Source: Lagopus muta (taxonomy: Eukaryota; Chordata; Aves; Galliformes; Phasianidae). From it: a stretch of 64,000 nt of DNA. Location: the NCBI RefSeq assembly GCF_023343835.1, contig NC_064448.1, positions 13,671,531 through 13,735,530 of the forward strand, read 5' to 3'. Under the pieces are notes generated by a model. That model saw only the letters and a program-made list of their open reading frames with translations, made no database searches and was not told where the DNA came from. This document shows positions 1-31,502 of this stretch, piece after piece (positions within the stretch are counted from its first letter, which is position 1; each line of letters begins with the position of its first letter). The position numbers and the translations under genes were made by a program.

Positions 1-15
1 TCTCATTCCCCACAG

Positions 16-19884
<19,869 letters not shown>

Positions 19885-22190
19885 GGCGCTGGCCCTGGGG
19901 TCCAGGACATTGCTCTGGGGAGTTGTTGGGTGCCTGAAGTCTTCTCCCCTCCATTTATACTTCTTCTGTTGTCCTTGCTGTTATCACACCCTGGGTTAAC
20001 CCCCAAGCATCTCCCAACTTAAGACCTCAAAGACAAGGACTAGACAATCCTGGAAGGCTTGGGATGTTCAGCAGTAGGACCTGGAAGTCCTTGGATGTGT
20101 CAGCCCAGATGCTGGGGTGGTTCTTGGCCTTCTTGTGTGTGTCAGAGGGGGAATGGCCTCCTTGGAGCTGCAGGACTGGCTGCTCATTGAAGGAGCTGTG
20201 ACGTCCGCGAGACACTGCACCCCGGGACGGTGAGACTCTCCATCTCCATTCTGAAGGCAGAGTTGGCTTCAGGTAGGAGGACATCGCTCCTGCGTTGTGA
20301 CACGAGTGTTTCCCTCTGGTCCTGGTGGAAACGCTGCCTCACTAGGGATAACTTCACTGCCATGGAGCCAGCTTAGTCCACCTCTGCAGACTTGTTTGAA
20401 GGTGTGAGGTTGTTCTGGTAGAGGGCTGTGAAGGTGCAGGGGGGTCACTGAGGCAGAGGCATTCCTTGGGCTGCCAAGATCAGCAGAAGCATGTTGCAGC
20501 CCTGGAAGAGGAGATGCCTGAGCTGCTGCTGCTGGGTGGCCAGACAGAGATCCTGGGAGCTCTGGCAGGCCGGCTCAGCACAATATCCACCTCACCCTCT
20601 CCTTTAGGCAGCTTCAAAGCTGCACAGCAGCATGAGGTCAGCGTTGGGGCCAGCCCAGTGCTGAGCTAAATCAGCAGCATTCACACTGTGGGGCCTGGGG
20701 AGAAGAGGAACATTCAATAACATCCTTGGTATCCCTCAGTGGGCTTTGTTCTCTGGGAAGGTAACCCCTAGCAGCTTTGCAGCTCCTTTCAGCCAGCCCT
20801 CATTGCACATGCTTCACAAGCCAATACCAGTTTTCCTGAAGAGCAGCTGAGAACCAGAGGTACGCAGAGCACCCACAGCACCTCCTTCTCTGAGCACCGG
20901 ATGCTCTGCCCTCTTCCACATTCAGCCAGGTCTAAAGAAAGGAGGGGAGACCACCGTAGGTGAGAATTGCCCCTGTGCTGAGATGCTCTTCCAGGCAGAG
21001 CCAGCAGTACTGTGAAATGCTGATTCTGCTGGGTGTCAGCTATGGTAGCTGTGTTCTCCCCACCAAACTCCTACTGTTGTTGCAGAGGACTTAAGGTAAA
21101 GAGAGAGAAGGGAAGAGTGGAAATGGTCCGAGCAGCTGCAGTGTGGTGGAGCCTGCATGGAGCAGTGCAGGCAGGCGGCTCAGTGTCCTCTCTGCTGCAG
21201 TTGAACCCCTGCAACTTTCTGTGTGCCAGCAAGAAGTGAGGCACAGCAGGGGCACCGTCTTTCAGAGGCAGCACATAAATTTTCCTGCAGCCTCCCGATA
21301 CTGTTGCATACTTATTAGCAAGCAGCAGTTTCCAATTCTGTGACATTCTGGCATTCTCCTTCTTTGAAGTGTTTTTCCTGCTGGAGGCAGATCTGCTGCA
21401 GAAGCTGTGTGCTGGTGTTGTTCATGCAATGCTACATCTGCTGGTAGCGTCCATGGTTGCATTTCTGCAACCCCTTCCTTTCATGCAGGGACCTGGGAGC
21501 GCCTCCATGTTGCAAGTGGGAGCCCAGCAGGGAGGTTTTACATTGACATCTGAGTCCGAGCCATTTGGGCACAAGGTACCGTGTGCAGGGAGTTCCCTGA
21601 GCCTATTTGAACTTCTCTGAGCAGGGTTTCCAGGGCACAGCTCTGCTCAGAGACCTCCACAGTGGCAGTTCAGTTTGTGCTCATGTTACCCGAGGGTTGT
21701 GATCCCTCTTGTACCCCATGCTTCTGTGATCCAGGAAACCTTGCTCCCTTATCAGGACTGGGCCTGCAAACCCCACAGCTGTGTGAGGATCTGCTTTACA
21801 CTCTCATCCTTCACAGTGCTTGCAAGCAGTTCAGCTCTATTTGGCCTCAGAAATGCCAGCCTCCTCGTGCTTCGGATGCGCGGCCGCATTCCCAGAAATG
21901 CAGGCAGGTGGTTACCAGCTCTGCTGTGTTCTGCCAGCATTTCAATCACTGAACAGGCTCAGGGTGTGCATCCCAGCCCCACAAGAGCTGGGCCTGCTGC
22001 CTGCTGCCTGCCCCTTCTCTGGGCTGCAGACACACTGCCTGCAGCCAGCTGCCACCCCGGCCATCCATGCTATCCCTTGCACTTAGCTGTAGCAGGCAAT
22101 CAGAGCATAGGCATTTGCTGCTATTACACATAAATGCTTCTTGCCAGGGCTGTAAAATAGGCTAATAAATTACACTGGATATTACTTTCT
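19885..22190 (+). other. Probable 3' UTR of ARHGAP39-like
   Basis: No splice acceptor or coding continuation is recognised after the stop. The first canonical AATAAA hexamers downstream are at 22164-22169 and 22246-22251, implying a 3' UTR of about 2.3 kb. I find no canonical hexamer earlier, but a variant signal could end the transcript sooner. The open frames inside are not believed. Confidence 0.45.
22164..22169 (+). terminator. Candidate poly(A) signal AATAAA
   Basis: First canonical hexamer after the ARHGAP39-like stop codon, followed within 25-35 bases by a T-rich stretch (ATTACTTTCTTTGCTG) that could serve as the downstream element. Confidence 0.4.
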
Positions 22191-22245
22191 TTGCTGACAG
22201 ATTTGTAAATACGAATCAGTAAAGCAGCCTCTTCTCTGTTATAAT

Positions 22246-22251
22246 AATAAA
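22246..22251 (+). terminator. Second candidate poly(A) signal AATAAA
   Basis: Lies in an ATAATAATAAATA context and is followed by TGTCCCTGGTCTTTCTTTTTTGTG, a good GU/U-rich downstream element. It may be the better of the two sites. Confidence 0.4.
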
Positions 22252-25200
22252 TACGATCTCCATAGTTGTCCCTGGTCTTTCTTTTTTGTGAAAAAGCATG
22301 GCCGTGTCTGCCTGGAGCTGCATTTCCAGCCTGGATGTCAGCATTCATGAATAATGTTTGGGAATGAGCATGACGCCAGCACTTCAAAACCAGGCTGGGG
22401 CTATTGCTGTTGTTCTTAAAGCTCAGGCAGCAGTGATGGAGCATTTGGTTAAACGAGGGAGAGAACAGGTGCAAGCAAACAGAGGAAGACACACAGGGGC
22501 ACTGATGTTTGAGAATCTTTCAGGGTGAAAAAGGGATTAGGCAAGTTCATGGGCAGTATCTGCACCCGTGGATACTCAGAGGATAAGGTGGGGATGCACT
22601 GCTAATATCCTTAATCCAGTGGTCGTGGGCACTGCAGGCAGTGTGCAGGAGCCTGTCCTGGTGCTGGAGGTGTGATTGGGCTGAGCTGGCTGGTTGGGGC
22701 ACCGCTATGTTCAGACTGGGGGACTTTGTGGATCTTCCCTCCGTCCCCACCCCAGGAAGGAGCTGGGAGCAGGGTGTTGGTGCTCCAGACTCACCCTGTG
22801 TGCTGTTGGTGGTCTGGAGGTGATCGCAGTTCTGGAAGCACCGGGAAAAAGCCGTGTGCCTTAAGCACAGCCATCAGAGGCTGGCACGCAGCAGTCCAGG
22901 ATCACACCAACCTCGCTGGCAGCAGAGACAGGTGAGACCTGGAGCCTTCAGTGACGAGAGCAGAAGGAAGAGCAATAGTTCATAACCTCTCACGGCCCTT
23001 TCCTAGGTAGATGTCTGCAACCTGATGTCTGAGTGGCTTTGCTGTGAAATGGACTCACTGCCCAAATCAAGAAAGCCTACAAACCAAGTGCATCAGCCCA
23101 GGCTCAGAGACTTGGACTCCCCCTGCCGTTGCCTGGCCTGCCTTCTTACTGCACTGTGTAAAACGTCATTTTACAGGGCTGGGCTCAGCACAGCCCTGTG
23201 TCCGTGCCTGGCTCCCAGCAGCAGAACAGGAGCCCATGCCGGACAGCCATACGCAGCTCACCTGGCTGCAGTGCTCAGGAGAGAGGTAAACCTGACACCT
23301 GCCAGGGAAGGGAACGTGTCCCAAGGGATGAGCGTCCTCGCAGTGCTGGGTGCTCTGGGTGGTGGTGGTGAATTTCTGGATGTTTTCAGCATGGCTTTTG
23401 TGCAGAGCCTGGAGTGGGGTTTTCATCATCTCTGCCATCGTGTCCTGTGGATCTGCACATGAAAATGGTAAAAACGATCCTTTCAGCTATCCATTGCAAC
23501 AAGCCCCCAGGGCTGCTGCCTGCGCTCTGCCTCGGTGCCTGGAGAGGCTGTGCAGCTACCAGGGGCTGAGGGGTGGCTGTGGGACTGCTCAGCACAAGTT
23601 GGCGGGAGATAGGGCTCTGCTTTGAGGGCTGCCTGGTGTTGTGCAGGACATGGCAACCACCAGACCACCCATCCTGCTCGCTCATTACCCCTCTCCATAG
23701 GGCTTTTTGTAGTCTCTCATTCCCCTGTAAGTATGAGGTGCACAGGGGTTCCATCTCCAGGATCCGTTGGCAGTGGGAGGTCTGTTGGCAGCCTAACCCT
23801 CCTGCCAGGCTTTGTGCTCAGTCAGCCCCGTGGTGAGAGAGGCCAGAGGAACAGGCAGGCCTGCGTCAGGAGCCCTGCAGCAAAGGAGGGAGGCAGACAG
23901 GAGGGCCCCTGTCCTGACGCTGCCCCACATTGGGTTTGATGTGGGCACAGCAAAGCGGTGGCAGGTTCAACAGAACCGGCTGGTGAGGCCGGCACCGAGC
24001 TGAGGCTCTGCAGAGCAGTGCTGAGTCTGCGTGGGCACACCCAGACATCGTCTGGCGGACAGTCACCAAGGGTGAGATGGATAAGGGCAATGTGTTTGCT
24101 GAGAGCTGCTGCTTTCAGAGCTCCTGCCGCTCTCAGAGACTCCTCCTGCCCTGGCCTCCACCCAGGGCTTATTCCTCCTCACCATCACAGCCATTGCACT
24201 TTGTCTGAAGTGCTTAGTGGTTACTGGTGTGCGAAAGGGAGCTTGAGTATCCCTTTACCAGGGGATTGCCTTCCTCGCTGTCTGTCTGGAGGAGGAATAT
24301 GGAGATGTGAGAACACGAGGTTGAATATGAAGGCTTTCTGTGAAAACATGAGCAAAGAGAACACAAAAGATCCTGTTGCTGGTGTTAAGAGGTCCACAGA
24401 GAGAGGACTCAGGCGCCCATCAGCAGATGGGAGTTTTAAATTGAGGTACAGTATCGCAGTGCCTGCTTTACCTGCTGTTATTGAGGAGGAGGTGCGCCCC
24501 TTTGGGCACAGCCAGCAGCTGGCACGTGCTCTTTTGGCTGAGCTCAGGTGCAAGATGGAGCCCAGCGTGCAGCTGGAACCAAACTGCTGCTAAGGAGTAA
24601 CCCGAGGGACTGAGATCTCAGGTGCCAGGCTTGGATGCTGGCAGAATTCAGGGCCATGAAGGCATTTAGAAGACTGAGACCAAGGGTGTTCTCACAAGCT
24701 GCTGCCTCCCCAGAGCAAGTCTAACAGCATAGGTCAGCATATCCCCACTTGCAGCCAAATTTCCTTCATTTCCCTTAGAATCACCAAGATTGGAAAGGAT
24801 CTCCAAGATCATCCAGTCCATCTATCACCGATATATCCCCACTAACCCACGTCCCTCAGTACAACATCTAACCGTATCTTGAACATCTCCGGGGTCGGTG
24901 ACTCCCCCACCTCCCTGGGCAGCCCATTCCAGCGCCTGGCTGCTCTTTTGGAGGAAAGCCCCGCTGTGCCGGAGCCGGTATTTCATTCAGCTCCTAGGCA
25001 GCAGCAGCGAGCACACGGGCTGCAGGGGGCTGTGGAGAGAAGGGAATTGGAGGAGGAACGGGTCCCTCTCTTGAGGGCTGTTTCAGCAGAAGGTGCCGCC
25101 TCCCCTGAAGTGACAGCCCTGGTGCCTGCTGGGGAAGAAGATGTTTCGCAATTGCAAACAGTACCCGGATCCCGCAGGGACGGCGCGTGCTGCCTCCAAA

Positions 25201-26470
25201 CGGAAGAGCACGGGGCTGCTCTTAAGAAGGCGGGGAGCTCCGCCGAGCCGCGCCGGCCCTCGTCCGACCCCAGCCGGCCCTGCAGCCGGCACGGCACGGC
25301 CCAGCGCTCAGCTCTGCCGGGCGGGCAGCGCGGCGGGACGGCAGTGACCCCGCGTGGGCTGCGCTGGAGGCTGCGGCTCCGCCTGCGCCGCCAGCATCGG
25401 CGCCGCGGCACGGAGCAGCTCGAGGGCAGCTCGTCGATAGCGCAGCTGTGGGGATGGCTGTGAGGAGGAAGAGATGTGAGCGCCTCGCCGGGAAGTTTCC
25501 CCCCCCCTCCTCCGGGAGTCTCCTCGTCGCTCGGGCTCTCCCGAGCCGGCTAAGCTCTCCCGGTGCCTCGCTGCGGTCTTCCTGGCCCGGACCCTGAGCG
25601 CAGCGCGCCTCGCTCCCTCCGTCTCACGAGGACGGGCCCGCTGAGCTCGGTCCGCTCGGCTCCCTTCCCAGCGCACGCGGGGCGCTGCCTTTGTATCCGC
25701 TGCGTTCTGGCACCGCGTCCCCTCCGCCGCTCCCGCAGCGCTCGCACGGAGCGCGGCGCCTCTCGTGGCCAGGTGAGAACAGCACCGCTTCCCAGAGAGG
25801 GCGGACCAACCGTTCCTGGCTCGCGAAGCCCCGTTTCCCACAGGTGTATCCACGATCCCCAGTGACCTGGAGGCGGCTGTGATCTGGGCTCCTCCCGTCC
25901 GCAGGCAGAACACGAGGGCTGCGCAGGGTGCGGGGCGGCATCAGCGCCGGGTCCGAGCCGTGCACCATCCGTCAGCAGCTGGCACGAACCTCCGTGTGCC
26001 GACAGGGGTTTGCCCTCGGAGAGGAGCGAGAGAAAGGGAGGAGAGAATTCCTCCAACCCAGCAGCTGCGGGGTCCCGGAGGATCCGTTCGTGGGGAAGGG
26101 GAGCTGAGGGCACGGAGCGCGGAATGTGGGGAGTGGAAACGCTCGGAGCAAAGAAACAAACGGAGAATAGCGCGGAAACACCGCGCCCCGGGTTTGTGGA
26201 AGTAGGAAAGCACTGAAGAAACCTATTTCCCACAAAGCTCTCAGGAGACTTTGCTTAGCGCCATCCTGATTCCTCCTGCTCTTTGCATCCTGCCGCAAGA
26301 GCACTAACCGCAAAGATTTTTGCTGCTGCACGTCAGCCCAGCTTCGGCTTTCGGCTGTCACGAGACCCAAAAGGGTTTGGGTTGCAGCGCGCTGCCCGCG
26401 CCACCTCAGGGCGTCCTCCGCGCCTCGCGCCCGATGCCCGCGTGCCTCGCGGCGAGAGGGAGCGGCGCTC
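22252..26470. other. Intergenic region between ARHGAP39-like and PHF20
   Basis: Contains one CR1 3' end and the upstream half of the CpG island. Frames of up to 211 codons (23958-24593 +) and 227 codons (25550-26233 -) occur, but the first has no recognisable protein content and the second is expected from the GC-rich, stop-poor island. No gene is called. Confidence 0.6.
24779..24965 (-). repeat. CR1-type LINE 3' end, minus strand
   Basis: Reads GAATCACCAAGATTGGAAAG, GATCATCCAGTCCATCTATC, CTAACCATATCTTGAACA-like and CTCCCTGGGCAGCCCATTCC, the reverse complement of a CR1-family 3' UTR. It stops at the edge of the CpG island. Confidence 0.8.
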
Positions 26471-26472
26471 GG

Positions 26473-26520
26473 CCCCGCCCCGCCCTCGGCCCCGCCCACC
26501 CCGCCCTCAGCCCCGCCCCC
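26473..26520 (+). promoter_or_regulatory. GC-box (Sp/KLF) cluster of PHF20 promoter
   Basis: Four CCCCGCCC-type elements lie in 48 bases (26473, 26490, 26499, 26511), i.e. minus-strand Sp1 boxes. There is no TATA box. Their position just before the YY1-like site and first exon fits a housekeeping-type core promoter. Confidence 0.7.
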
Positions 26521-26552
26521 TCCCTGGCGGCGGGTGGCGGCGCCGCAGCGAG

Positions 26553-26564
26553 GCGGCCATTTTG
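26553..26564 (-). promoter_or_regulatory. YY1-type element
   Basis: GCGGCCATTTTG is the reverse complement of CAAAATGGCCGC and fits the AANATGGCSGC consensus of YY1. In TATA-less promoters this element typically lies at or just downstream of the start site, placing transcription initiation near 26540-26570. Confidence 0.65.
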
Positions 26565-26662
26565 TGGCGCTGCGCGGTCGGTGGCGCTGGGCTCGGCGCG
26601 GCGCGGGGCCCGGGAGCGGCGTTGGCGCCGTTCTTAGCCCTTTTTCCCTTACGGATCCCTCG
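26560..26662 (+). other. PHF20: PHF20 first (non-coding) exon, approximate start
   Basis: The 3' edge is set by the donor CCTCG|GTAAGA at 26663. The 5' edge is only an estimate from the YY1/GC-box arrangement. Alternative donors (GGTGAGC at 26932 and GGTAAGG at 27198) could extend the exon. There is no ATG before the donor in the assumed exon. Confidence 0.55.
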
Positions 26663-28212
26663 GTAAGAGCGCGGCGCTGCCTGGGCGGGTTGGGCTCTAG
26701 CCGACTGCCCCGCGTTGCGGGTCCGCGGCGAGGCGAGGGAGGCCGGGCGGGCGGGCGCGGCTGCACGCGGCCCCGCGCACAAAGGGCCGGGTTCCCCTGC
26801 GTCCCTCGGGCCGCGCTGTGGGAGCACCGAGCGGGTGCCGCTCCCCGCGGCCGTCCTGAAGCGAGGGGGCTCCGGGCCGCGCCCCCTCCCGCCGCCCCTC
26901 GCCGCGGCCCGCGGAGCCGTGCGGGCGGCTGGTGAGCGCCGCGGGCCCGGCCCGGCCCCGGCACCTCGCGGCTACGGGATTGGGAGCGGCGGGGCGGCGG
27001 GGCGGCGGGGCCGGGCAGGGAGCGGGGGGGGTCCGCGGGGCGCGCGGCCGCGGGGGGCGGGGCGGGGCGGGACCGCCGCGGGGTGACGGTGGCGGAGCCG
27101 CGGGGTGACTGACGGTGCCGCGCCGTTCCTGCGGGCGGGACCGCGGGGCGCATCCTCGTCCTCTTTGTCCCTTTAAAAGTCCGCGGGCCGGTCGGTCGGT
27201 AAGGGCATCTCCGTGCGTCGTCCCGAAGCCGCTGCGTGCCGCGCGCCCTTAACGCGGACGGCCGGAGGCGGCGCGTTGTTTTCTTAGCGGTGAGGTCAGA
27301 GCGGAGCCGGGCTGCCCCGGCCGGGCCGTGTGAAGCAGAGCTGATGGCCTGGGGCTCCTCTGTGTCAGTAATGAGCGTTTGTGTCGCAGAGCCGCCTTTG
27401 CCCCGGACCCGTTCCGTTCCCTGTGAAGGTCCCGTTTCCAGAAGCGCCCGACCAGCATTCCTGTATAATTATTTCATTAACTTCTGTGTGACTCGAGGTG
27501 GTTGGGGAGCTGGAGGCGGTGCAGGTCGGTGCGCGCCGTTCCCCCCGGGGTGTCTCGTGGTGCACGTTGTCACCAGTATCGCCGTGTCTGCATGGAAAGA
27601 TTTCACTTGAGCAGTCAGATTACCGTCTGCTTGTCTGTAATCCAGAGTAATTAATTAAGGTCAAGTTGGGAATGAGGTTAGCATCGTAATTGCTTATAAC
27701 AGTACTGCCTCGATTGAAATGTAAGAAGCATATAATTAATTCTTACCTTTAATTGGATAAGTTCTCCAAAGCTCTTTTTCTTGCTCCTGCAGTTCCTGGC
27801 TAATCTAAGCAATGATATTGACCTAAATTCTCCCTCTTGGTCAGAGAATGAGGGTGCAATCCTTAAGTTAACTGTAGGGCATGCTAAATTCTCCAGAAGC
27901 TCCATGGCTGTGGTTCATCAGCCTTTGACAGAAGCAGATGTGGCTTGCCTCTGTGTGGCTCCATCCTGTGCTGATGTGTGCTGGGCTGCATGGACACATG
28001 GACGAGCCCTTGGTGCATTCTTAGGGCTGCCTGTTGGTGTAGATGTGATGTTTTTTTGGTGGCAGTTTCTTTCTCAAATTTTATTTTTAAAGAAAAATTG
28101 CAGATGCTTTGGACTTAATGGCCTGTCGTGTTAAGTGTTGCTAAATGTGTGTAAGGCATTTATCCTTTTGTTTGCTCCTTACAGTCTTCAACTATCTTTC
28201 CCTTGCTTACAG
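26663..28212 (+). other. PHF20 intron (first)
   Basis: Begins in the CpG island, with a G-run-rich stretch at 26985-27070, then falls to ordinary composition after 27350. No other gene is recognised. Confidence 0.5.
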
Positions 28213-28259
28213 GGTTATCTTAACTTTTGGAGCCTCCTGTAGGAAAACGCTTCTTTCAG
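28213..28259 (+). other. PHF20: Candidate PHF20 5' UTR exon
   Basis: A 47-base segment between TTCCCTTGCTTACAG and a consensus CAG|GTAAGG donor. It contains no ATG. Only the splice-site quality and position support it; it could be an alternative exon or spurious. Confidence 0.35.
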
Positions 28260-28597
28260 GTAAGGAATTGACTTACTGATTTTAGTTTGACCCTACTGTC
28301 TGCTGTCAGTAGCTCCATAGCCTGTGCTGATCAAGGAAGTGCTGGGTCTGGTGGCTTTGAAGGCTTTATTATCGTTGTTCAAGTGCTAGATTTAAGTGTA
28401 CATGCAGGTGCAGAGCATGTCCATGCTGGCTGACTGCAGATGTGCGTAGCAGAAAAGAATGCTGTTAGAATGTAGTATTTATTCCTTCTTGAGATGTGCT
28501 GATTTGTTGACACGCCATTGTGTGGTTTTAGTGGGCTTGAGAGCTTTGAGCCAACCTTGTTTGAGTAGAGCCAGCTGCAGTCTGCTGTGTGTGCTGC

Positions 28598-29110
28598 AGA
28601 ATGGCTAGCTCAGAGGGGACCTTAAAGGCCGCCAGTCCAACCCCTGCTGTGAGATGGTTGTTCCCCACCCCATCAGACTGCCCAGGGCCGCATCTGTGGC
28701 CTGGAACACCTGTAGGATGGGGCACCCACCTGCTCTGAGCATCTTTGTGGCCCTTCTCTGGACCCACTCCAACAACTGCACATCCTTCTTGTGCTGGGGG
28801 CCCCAGGCCTGGGCTCAGCACCACAGGCGGGGCCTTCGGGGCAGAGCAGAGGAGGACAATCCCTTCTCTTGGTCCACTGCCCCCTCTGTTGATGCAGCCC
28901 AGGGCACTGTAGGCCTTCTGGGCTGTGAGCACACGGCTGGAGAACTTGTGCCCAGCTTTTCATCCACCAGGGCCTCCAGGTCCTTCTGCACATGACTGCT
29001 CTCAGTGAGTTTCTCTCCTGGTCTGCTCTTATATCTGGCTTAGCCCCAGCCCTGCACTCGGCCTTGTTGAACTTCATCAGGTTCTCGTGTTCACACTTCT
29101 CAAGCTTGTA
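28598..29110 (-). repeat. CR1 LINE 3' portion, minus strand
   Basis: Reads as the reverse complement of the CR1 3' end (GAGGGGACCTTAAAGGCCGC, CCAACCCCTGCTGTGAG) and continues into the CR1 reverse-transcriptase region ending near CTTGTTGAACTTCATCAGGTT. It lies in a PHF20 intron, antisense to the gene. Confidence 0.88.
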
Positions 29111-31448
29111 GGCTTTAATGAACTCCATTTCAGGTAGAGTTCTGAAATTAGCCAAGAAGCTATTAGCTGTGTCAGCCTGTGTCTCTGGGTGCTGTGTAAC
29201 TGTGTATTAAATGGGATAGTGGGAAGGAGCAGTTGGCTGGTAGGCTGAGGGGACTGTTGTGGGGTTTGTTGTTTGTTTTTGGTTTTTTATTTATTTTCAC
29301 GTGTGCATGATGTTAGTATCCAAGCTGTCCTGGCCTTGTTGCTGAGGTTAAAATACTAATTTCAGCACAAGGTTATTGTTCTACTACTTAATCTCAGCAC
29401 TTCTCTCCAAGGAAATGGAGAACATCCTCCAGTTGTGCATAATTTTAGTGAAGATACTGCTTTGAATTTCTGTAGTGCTCCAGCTGTAGAACTGTGTGGC
29501 TTTGGCCCTGGGACATGGATGGCAGCACTGCTGAGTAGAGTTTGAGTGGTTTTTCTTAGTGCTGAAATCAAAAAGGCTTCAGTAGAGCATCAGAGGTTAC
29601 ACAAAATACCACACCTGAATTGCTTCTTCACTATACTGAGCACTGCTAATGGCTTTTGTGTGACATGATCCTCTGTACCTGTATAGATCCTCTGCTTAGG
29701 TTGCATCTCTGTCTCTCGATGCTGCTGCCTTGCAAAAGGATGCAGTGACTTTTTTTTTCCCCACCTGCCCTTTCGTTTCTGAGCTGGGAGAGAAGTCTGA
29801 GCCTTCAAGTGCACCCCTTCCCTTTCTTTTTGTGATAAGCCTGCAGAGTTGCATCCTCCTTACAGTGTGGCACATACACAGATGTGTCTCCTTAATGTAA
29901 TGAGAATGTGACATCTCAGCAAAGTTCATGAGCACGTAGTGTAGGGTTTCACTTCGCACATCAGGAAAATATCCTGTTCCTTATCAACAGGGAGGGCAAG
30001 GTCTGCATAGTTGGGGGAAAAAAAAAGAATAATGAAACTGAGAAGTGCCTTGTGTGTCAGAACACTGTGCGCTGTGGCTGTGAACAGTGGTCATTAGTGC
30101 AGATAGCGTAGATTCTGTGAGAAACATTCTTGGTTTTGTTTTTTTTGTTTTCCCCAGATTTTCTTACAGATGTTTTTTCAGTTTGACTTCAAAGAATCAC
30201 AGCTCCAAGCTGTTAATGCCCAGTACTGTTAACAGGTGCTTTTTTGTGCTGCCTTAGTGACTCTTTCACTTAGAGTTGTTCTCTATCCAGAATACACGTT
30301 GGTGCTCACCAAGTTGGGTTCAGCTGCCTGCTGTAAGTGTACAGGGTGCTGCTGGAACATCCAGAGTGACATCAAAGCCAGTGGTAGAACATCAGGTCAA
30401 AACTAAGTTTGTCACTTTGACCCCTGACGTTTTGAGTTTCTTCTAAAGTGTGGACTTGCTTGAATTCCAAGGCTGCTCTCTGGCGATGCACCTATCAAGT
30501 GCCTCCAGCCTTACATTGCTGCACTACCACGCTCAGCCAGAAACGTGAAGGTGGCTTTGCTGTAAGCTTGTCCAGGGAGCTTCGTGCTGTTTGGTCTTTG
30601 CTTTTGAGGGAGTATGGAGCGGGAATGAGAAACAGTCTGCTTTACTCCTCTTCTTGATTTCATTCTCAGTTGACAGAGGTGCCTTCAGCTGTAGGCAGCC
30701 ATTAGGCAGGGCAGAAATGTCTTTTAAGGGGCAGTTCTATGCACTGCATGCAGCATCGTGAAGTGGATTTATGCAGCTTCAGGGAGGCAGAGAGGAGAAA
30801 TCGTGGTGAGGCTGTGGGCTCAATTAGAAGTTTAGAAATTTAACTTCAGGCTAAATTAGAAAGATTGAGGTGGCTGTAGCTCGTTTCTGCCACTGCCTTC
30901 TGCCTGGAGAAGCCTTGCACATATTGACACGGAAAGGATGTTTGGATGAAGAGACTTCCTGTAGAAACTCTTGGTTTACTTCTCGTAGTAGCACAGTGCT
31001 CATCCCTGAGCCGTGGGATGGCTGTAGGTCATCCAGCAGGGCTGCTAATGGAGGAGCACTGCCTTTGCTTGTCTTTGTGGGTTTGCTCGTGGCACACTGA
31101 CTGCTTGCTGTGTGATTGGTGTGGTGAACTTCATCGTGATTTTGGGTAATTGTTTCCCTGCAACCCGGCAGCTGACATCAGCACTGTTCAAGCTGTTAAA
31201 CATTTGGACTCTCCGTTTCCTTGAATTCTTACTGCTTGGTGGATTTTTGTGCCTGAAGATGTCCTTCATACCACACTTAACTCTTAATTAAGTTCTAAAA
31301 TCAGAGGTTTTAAGAATCTGCAGTTGGTAGAATCTTTCCAAAGACAGAATTGTTCTGTATCCATCTTTTCCTCTGATTTGTTTGGCTGCTTTTGTTGTTT
31401 TTTTTTTTTGTAGTGGTCAGAATTATTTCTGAGTAAGAGATATTCAAA

Positions 31449-31502
31449 ATATATATGTATAAATATATATATCTATAATTCTATATGTGTATATATACAT
31501 AT
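31449..31502. repeat. AT-rich (TA)n microsatellite
   Basis: A run of degenerate TATATA/TGTATA units in a PHF20 intron, preceded by a T10 run at about 31400. Confidence 0.8.

Larger units (their letters stand above)
25180..27350. promoter_or_regulatory. CpG island over the PHF20 promoter
   Basis: About 2.2 kb of very high GC content with CpG near expectation, in sharp contrast to flanking sequence on both sides. The densest part is about 26400-27200. It includes exon 1 of PHF20 and extends more than 1 kb upstream of it. Long open frames in this stretch are a compositional artefact. Confidence 0.85.

Noticed and set aside
23958..24593. 211-codon intergenic frame
   Set aside because: No recognisable domain, no splice or promoter context, and mixed composition typical of a chance frame.
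25972..27153. 393-codon minus-strand open frame over the CpG island
   Set aside because: GC-rich sequence is poor in stop codons; the product is Arg/Pro/Ala low-complexity with no domain and it overlaps the PHF20 promoter and first exon.
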